This document shows, piece after piece, positions 20,451-23,703 of a stretch of 23,703 nt of DNA. Origin of the DNA: a virus; IMG/VR virus record IMGVR_UViG_3300010885_021803, positions 1 to 23,703 of that record. One strand, 5' to 3'. Made by a program: the position numbers and the translations under genes. Position 1 is the stretch's first letter; each line of letters opens with the position of its first letter. The notes beneath the pieces were generated by a model. That model did no database searches, had not been told where the DNA came from, and saw only the letters and a list, made by a program, of their open reading frames with translations.

Positions 20451-20663
20451 ATGAAGACAACATATCAAGCATACTATCAGTATGAGCTGAAGAAACTCAT
20501 CGGTGCTGAGATTGAGCGACTTAAAGAAGCTCTTGTAAGCTCTTATCAAATCGACGGTTTTGACTTTTCGGGCTACCGACACCATGTAGGTAGAGTCGAA
20601 GGACTTCGCATGGCACTTGACCTGTGCGATGAGGCGGAAGCCATTGCTAATGGCAAAGAGTAG
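20451..20663 (+). CDS. Small helical phage head-region protein (70 aa)
   Basis: MKTTYQAYYQYELKKLIGAE opens two amphipathic helices; the second half, HHVGRVEGLRMALDLCDEAE, matches a phrase (VGRIEGLRLALELCEEA) that I recall from small proteins near phage capsid genes. AGGGGGCGGTCT precedes the ATG. Coiled-coil-like; function is unknown. Placed right before the GroES-like gene. Confidence 0.75.
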   Translation: MKTTYQAYYQYELKKLIGAEIERLKEALVSSYQIDGFDFSGYRHHVGRVEGLRMALDLCDEAEAIANGKE

Positions 20664-20674
20664 GGGGAATAGAC

Positions 20675-21067
20675 ATGCCTTTTATGATTATGGAACATGA
20701 AGTAGATCCGGCTGAGAGCATACGAAATGAAATGGGGGACATTTCTTCAGTTGAGGTGTTCAACAATCAGGTGCTGGTGGCGGTGTACATTCGCCCGCAG
20801 AAGACCAAAAGTGGGATCATTTTGACCAACCAAACAACGGATGAAGACCGTTATCAGTCAAAGGTTGGTCTTGTCCTTAAGAAGGGCCCACAGGCTTTTG
20901 AAGATGTCTCCGGTCAATGGTTTAATGGCCTGAACATCGAAGAAGGCGACTGGATTGTGTTTCGCCCGTCTGATGGCTGGAACATTACGGTCAACAATGT
21001 CCTCTGCCGCATAATTGACGATGTGAATATCAGGGGTCGCGTCGATCAGCCTGATCGCGTCTGGTAA
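20675..21067 (+). CDS. groES: GroES-like co-chaperonin (Cpn10)
   Basis: Protein of 130 aa. After a phage-specific N-terminal extension of about 28 residues, VLVAVYIRPQKTKSGIILTN is the GroES start and mobile loop, with IIL at 48-50 in the place of the IVL GroEL-binding tripeptide. EEGDWIVFRPSDGWNITVNN and the C-terminal strand complete the barrel. Phage co-chaperonins such as T4 gp31 replace GroES so that GroEL can fold the capsid protein; the location just before scaffold and capsid fits that use. TAGGGGGAATAGAC is the ribosome site. Confidence 0.88.
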   Translation: MPFMIMEHEVDPAESIRNEMGDISSVEVFNNQVLVAVYIRPQKTKSGIILTNQTTDEDRYQSKVGLVLKKGPQAFEDVSGQWFNGLNIEEGDWIVFRPSDGWNITVNNVLCRIIDDVNIRGRVDQPDRVW

Positions 21068-21079
21068 TAGGAGAAACCC

Positions 21080-21994
21080 ATGTCTGGTGACGACGAACAG
21101 ATTGAGTTTAAGTTAGATGATGCCCCGCCAGTAGAGGCGTCCAAGAGTGACGAACCGGAAATTGAAATTGTTGATGATCCGGTTGCTGAAGATACCAAAG
21201 CCCCCGAAAAAGATGTCGATAAGGCATTGAAAAAGCTTAATAAAAAGCTTGAGGAGGAGCGCAAAGCCCGCATGGATGCTGAAGCCATAGCGCGGCAGGC
21301 CACTGAGCATGCTCGTTTAGCCCAGAATGAAGCCAGTGACAGCAATCTTCATTTGGTAAACGGGGCCATTGAGTCTGTGCGCCGCGACCAGGAGATCCTG
21401 AAGGCAAACCTGCGGGATGCAATGGCTATTGGCGACTTTGACAAAGCCGCTGAGCTTCAGGAGCAGATGGCTGGGAACATTACAAACCTTCGTCAACTTG
21501 AGCGTGGGTTTGAAGAAATGAAGCAGCAGCCTCGGATGCAACCGCAGGCTCAGGCACCCAGTGAATTGACGGTAGATACGTTGATTGACCGGGTAACCCC
21601 ACGATCTGCTGAGTGGTTGAAGAGAAACCGGGATGCTTTGCCTGATGCGCGGTCTATTCGTGTGATGGCGCGGGCGCATGAGGACGCAATTGATTATGGG
21701 ATTGCTCCTGAATCCGATGCGTATTTCCAGTTTGTTGAGAACAGAATGGGAATTAGCTCTAACCGCCGGTCTATCCCTGAAGTGGACAATGTTATGTCTG
21801 ATGCTTCGTCGTCTAAGCAAAGGCGTTCAACCCCTCCGTCAGCCCCGGTATCTCGCCAGCCGATTGATTCACCAAATCACCGTCCTGGAGTGATTACTTT
21901 GACCGCCGCAGAGGTAGAAGCCGCTAAAATCAGCGGAATTACGCCTCAAGAGTACTATCGCAACAAGATGCGCGAGAACAATCGCTTGAACTGA
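21080..21994 (+). CDS. Capsid assembly scaffold protein
   Basis: Protein of 304 aa with an acidic N-terminus (EIEIVDDPVAEDTKAPEKD), a long coiled coil (DKALKKLNKKLEEERKARMD through about residue 150), a Pro/Gln linker, and a C-terminal helix-rich capsid-binding part (TAAEVEAAKISGITPQEYYR). This is the normal design of phage scaffolds, and the gene lies just upstream of the capsid genes. It shapes the procapsid and is released or degraded before DNA filling. Ribosome site is TAATAGGAGAAACCC. Confidence 0.82.
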   Translation: MSGDDEQIEFKLDDAPPVEASKSDEPEIEIVDDPVAEDTKAPEKDVDKALKKLNKKLEEERKARMDAEAIARQATEHARLAQNEASDSNLHLVNGAIESVRRDQEILKANLRDAMAIGDFDKAAELQEQMAGNITNLRQLERGFEEMKQQPRMQPQAQAPSELTVDTLIDRVTPRSAEWLKRNRDALPDARSIRVMARAHEDAIDYGIAPESDAYFQFVENRMGISSNRRSIPEVDNVMSDASSSKQRRSTPPSAPVSRQPIDSPNHRPGVITLTAAEVEAAKISGITPQEYYRNKMRENNRLN

Positions 21995-22004
21995 GGAGAG
22001 TTAA

Positions 22005-22604
22005 ATGACTGATTCTACTGCAAAACGTCGCGGTCGCCCGCCCAGGACACTTGTCGAGGCTATTGCTGACAACAATCTGCCATCGGAAGCTGATAACTTT
22101 GCGCCGGTAAAGGAGCGCCCACCTATGCGTCCTGCTATGAGGGAAGATGACCCAAGAGTTGCTGCGGCTCGCCGTGCGGCTGAAATTCGCAACCAGTTTG
22201 AGAACGTGGATGAAGGTGCAGATGAATTTCGCACCCCGACCGCGCCAGATGGGTGGCATTACGAGTGGAAGCGCCGCACATTGCTGGGCCAAGAAGATCC
22301 TGCGTATCAGGTTGAGTTGGCGCGCATGGGTTGGGAAGCCGTTTCGACTAAACGTCACCCAGAAATGATGCCAGTGCAGGGAAATCATCCCATAATTGAA
22401 CGAAAAGGAATGGTTTTGATGCAGCGCCCGGCAGTTATTTCGGATGAAGCGCGGTCAAATGAGCTAAGAAAAGCGCGAAACCAAGTTCGCGTGAAAGAAC
22501 AACAGCTTAACGCTGCCCCGGATGGCACTTTGACCCGTGATCATCCCAGCGCTCGCGCCCAAATCAAGAAGGGATATTCCCCAATTGAAGTGCCTGGCGA
22601 CTAG
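22005..22604 (+). CDS. Conserved head-region protein of unknown function (199 aa)
   Basis: Begins MTDSTAKRRGRPPRTLVEAI, with an AT-hook-like RRGRPP. The core TAPDGWHYEWKRRTLLGQED and the segment YQVELARMGWEAVSTKRHPE match proteins I recall between scaffold and capsid genes in alphaproteobacterial phages. The C-terminal half has a basic helix (SNELRKARNQVRVKEQQLNA). It could be a minor head or capsid-maturation factor; the role is not established. GAGGAGAGTTAA precedes the start. Confidence 0.72.
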   Translation: MTDSTAKRRGRPPRTLVEAIADNNLPSEADNFAPVKERPPMRPAMREDDPRVAAARRAAEIRNQFENVDEGADEFRTPTAPDGWHYEWKRRTLLGQEDPAYQVELARMGWEAVSTKRHPEMMPVQGNHPIIERKGMVLMQRPAVISDEARSNELRKARNQVRVKEQQLNAAPDGTLTRDHPSARAQIKKGYSPIEVPGD

Positions 22605-22619
22605 TATTTGACATTTTGG

Positions 22620-22646
22620 AGGGGTCGCCTTGAGCGGCCCCTTTAC
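22620..22646 (+). terminator. Intrinsic terminator before the capsid genes
   Basis: GGGGTCGC (22621-22628) pairs with GCGGCCCC (22634-22641), one G-U pair, 5-nt loop, then TTTACATT. It would limit read-through from the scaffold unit, implying a separate promoter for decoration and capsid genes; TTATAAT at 22656-22662 is a possible -10, without a clear -35. Confidence 0.65.
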
Positions 22647-22764
22647 ATTATGAAATTATAATTGTAATTTTGCTTTTGAGATCCTTATGGATCGACCCCA
22701 TCCCCCGGCGCGGATGGTTAAACTTCCCCCGGCTTCCGAATCTCCCCGGCGCGAGATGACGAGC

Positions 22765-22779
22765 CTCCTGAAAAAGGAG
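22765..22779 (+). promoter_or_regulatory. Hairpin that occludes the decoration-gene ribosome site
   Basis: CTCCT (22765-22769), loop GAAAA, AGGAG (22775-22779). The AGGAG is the Shine-Dalgarno for the ATG at 22788. The stem is only 5 bp but is placed to modulate initiation. Confidence 0.35.
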
Positions 22780-22787
22780 ATTCCGTC

Positions 22788-23378
22788 ATGGCGAACACTG
22801 CCGCCTATAACGGTTTTCAACAGTACAGCGGGACTGGCTCTGCTCCGACCTATGAGCAGGTTGCTGTCCAGATTGCTTACAATGCTTCTGCCATCTTCCA
22901 GGGCGACCCCGTAAACCCCGATGCTAACGGCTACGTTGTTGTTGGCGTTACCACAGCGTCTAGCGGTAACACGCAGATCGCGGGTATCTTTGTTGGTTGC
23001 CAGTATCTGTCGGTTTCGCAGAAGCGCACCGTCTGGTCCAACTACTGGCCCGGCTCCGATGTCGCCTCGACCAACGTGGTCACCGGCTACATCATCAATG
23101 ATCCCAACGCCAAGTTTGTCGCCCAGTTCGGCAACGTCAGTGTTGATCAGGGTTATGTGAACTCCGCTGTTGGCTTCAACATCGGCACCGGCAACACTGC
23201 TAACGGCATCTCTGGTGCGTATCTTGCCACTCTTGGCACGACCGACACGAGCTTCCCATTCAAGGTTGTGGCGCTTGTCACTGATCCTCCGGGCGTAAAC
23301 GGCACTTCTACTGGTGCTTATGCCAAGGCGATTGTGGCGTTCAACTATGTCCAGACCAAAGCTCTCACGGGCACGTAA
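22788..23378 (+). CDS. Probable capsid decoration/cement protein (196 aa)
   Basis: Small, beta-rich, Gly/Ala/Thr/Asn/Val-dominated protein with almost no charged residues (IAYNASAIFQGDPVNPDANG, IAGIFVGCQYLSVSQKRTVW, FVAQFGNVSVDQGYVNSAVG). This composition and its place directly before the major capsid gene fit phage head-decoration or cement proteins. Codon use is strongly C-ending in parts, as expected for a highly expressed structural gene. A minor capsid role is the alternative. Confidence 0.65.
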   Translation: MANTAAYNGFQQYSGTGSAPTYEQVAVQIAYNASAIFQGDPVNPDANGYVVVGVTTASSGNTQIAGIFVGCQYLSVSQKRTVWSNYWPGSDVASTNVVTGYIINDPNAKFVAQFGNVSVDQGYVNSAVGFNIGTGNTANGISGAYLATLGTTDTSFPFKVVALVTDPPGVNGTSTGAYAKAIVAFNYVQTKALTGT

Positions 23379-23394
23379 CAAGGAGTAGAAAGTC

Positions 23395-23703
23395 ATGGCT
23401 GTTAATCTCAGTTCCATTAAAGACCTTCTGCTCCCCGGCCTCCGTGGGGTTGAAGGTAAGTATGAGCAGATCCCTGCTCAGTACGACAAGATCTTCACCA
23501 AGCATGAGTCAAAGATGGCTCTTGAGCGCACTGCTGAAATGCGCTTCTTGGGTCTTGCTCAGCTTAAGACCGAAGGCGGTCAGACTGCCTTTGATAACGG
23601 CGCTGGCGAACGCTACGTCTACAACCAGGAGCATACTGAGATCGCTCTCGGCTATGCCATCACTCGTAAAGCGATTGATGACAACCTGTACAAGACCCAG
23701 TTC
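23395..23703 (+). CDS. Major capsid protein, N-terminal part (gpT-like)
   Basis: 103 codons to the window edge; the gene continues beyond. The ATG follows AAGGAGTAGAAAGTC. LKTEGGQTAFDNGAGERYVY and TEIALGYAITRKAIDDNLYK match the N-arm/E-loop region of HK97-fold capsid proteins of the Mu gpT-like group (pattern of an EGG-x-xxxDxG loop followed by an xGxxITRxxIDDxLY helix). It forms the icosahedral shell, guided by the scaffold and probably folded with the phage GroES. Truncated by the window, not by mutation. Confidence 0.82.
   Translation, partial: MAVNLSSIKDLLLPGLRGVEGKYEQIPAQYDKIFTKHESKMALERTAEMRFLGLAQLKTEGGQTAFDNGAGERYVYNQEHTEIALGYAITRKAIDDNLYKTQF

Noticed and set aside
22609-22614. TTGACA as -35 of a promoter for the capsid genes
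   Set aside because: No -10 at 16-18 bp; it falls in front of the terminator hairpin.
22656-23417. 253-codon minus-strand frame opposite the decoration gene
   Set aside because: Long antisense frame caused by codon bias of a highly expressed gene; plus-strand frame has ribosome site and structural-protein composition.

Overview
The window is part of the genome of a tailed double-stranded DNA phage (Caudoviricetes). It holds replication genes, banks of very small accessory genes, and a packaging and head-assembly module that is cut off inside the major capsid gene at the right edge. The host is inferred to be an alphaproteobacterium, from the types of small phage proteins and from two perfect parS sites. 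No integrase, tRNA, insertion sequence or CRISPR array was seen. No tail or lysis genes lie in the window.

Layout. (1) 6-3317, plus strand: winged-helix protein, SF2 helicase, two small proteins and a zinc-ribbon/Toprim primase, the last four linked by start/stop overlaps. (2) 3318-5700: tandem decamers, a bidirectional hairpin, then a minus-strand operon of eight small genes read from 5641 down to 3413, including a methyltransferase-like protein, a KGG-repeat protein and a 33-residue membrane peptide. (3) 5700-6050: two clusters of GGTCC/TGACCAA repeats flanking a small membrane-protein ORF. (4) 6052-9264: small genes on both strands. Several are driven by near-identical promoters that carry an inverted repeat (ATGCA-N5-TGCAT type) inside the -35/-10 spacer, and they share a GAGTCG...GGAGTCG leader. 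(5) 9265-11060: terminase small subunit, followed by about 980 bp that hold a long inverted repeat, five GGTACC sites in 249 bp, C-tracts, two parS sites and an unlisted Cys-rich exported microprotein on the minus strand. (6) 11139-23703, plus strand: large terminase, portal, three low-complexity virion-associated proteins (one with an HExxH metallopeptidase-like module), GroES-like co-chaperonin, scaffold, a conserved head-region protein, a probable decoration protein and the start of the major capsid protein.

How the parts work together. Helicase and primase serve phage DNA replication. The regulated small-gene banks look like early or accessory genes under one repressor that is not in the window. 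TerS and TerL package DNA through the portal, the scaffold and capsid build the procapsid, and the phage GroES probably retools host GroEL for capsid folding. The most unusual part is the stretch between the two terminase genes: two exact 16-bp parS palindromes 297 bp apart, with no parA or parB in view, suggest that the phage recruits host (or distantly encoded) ParB.
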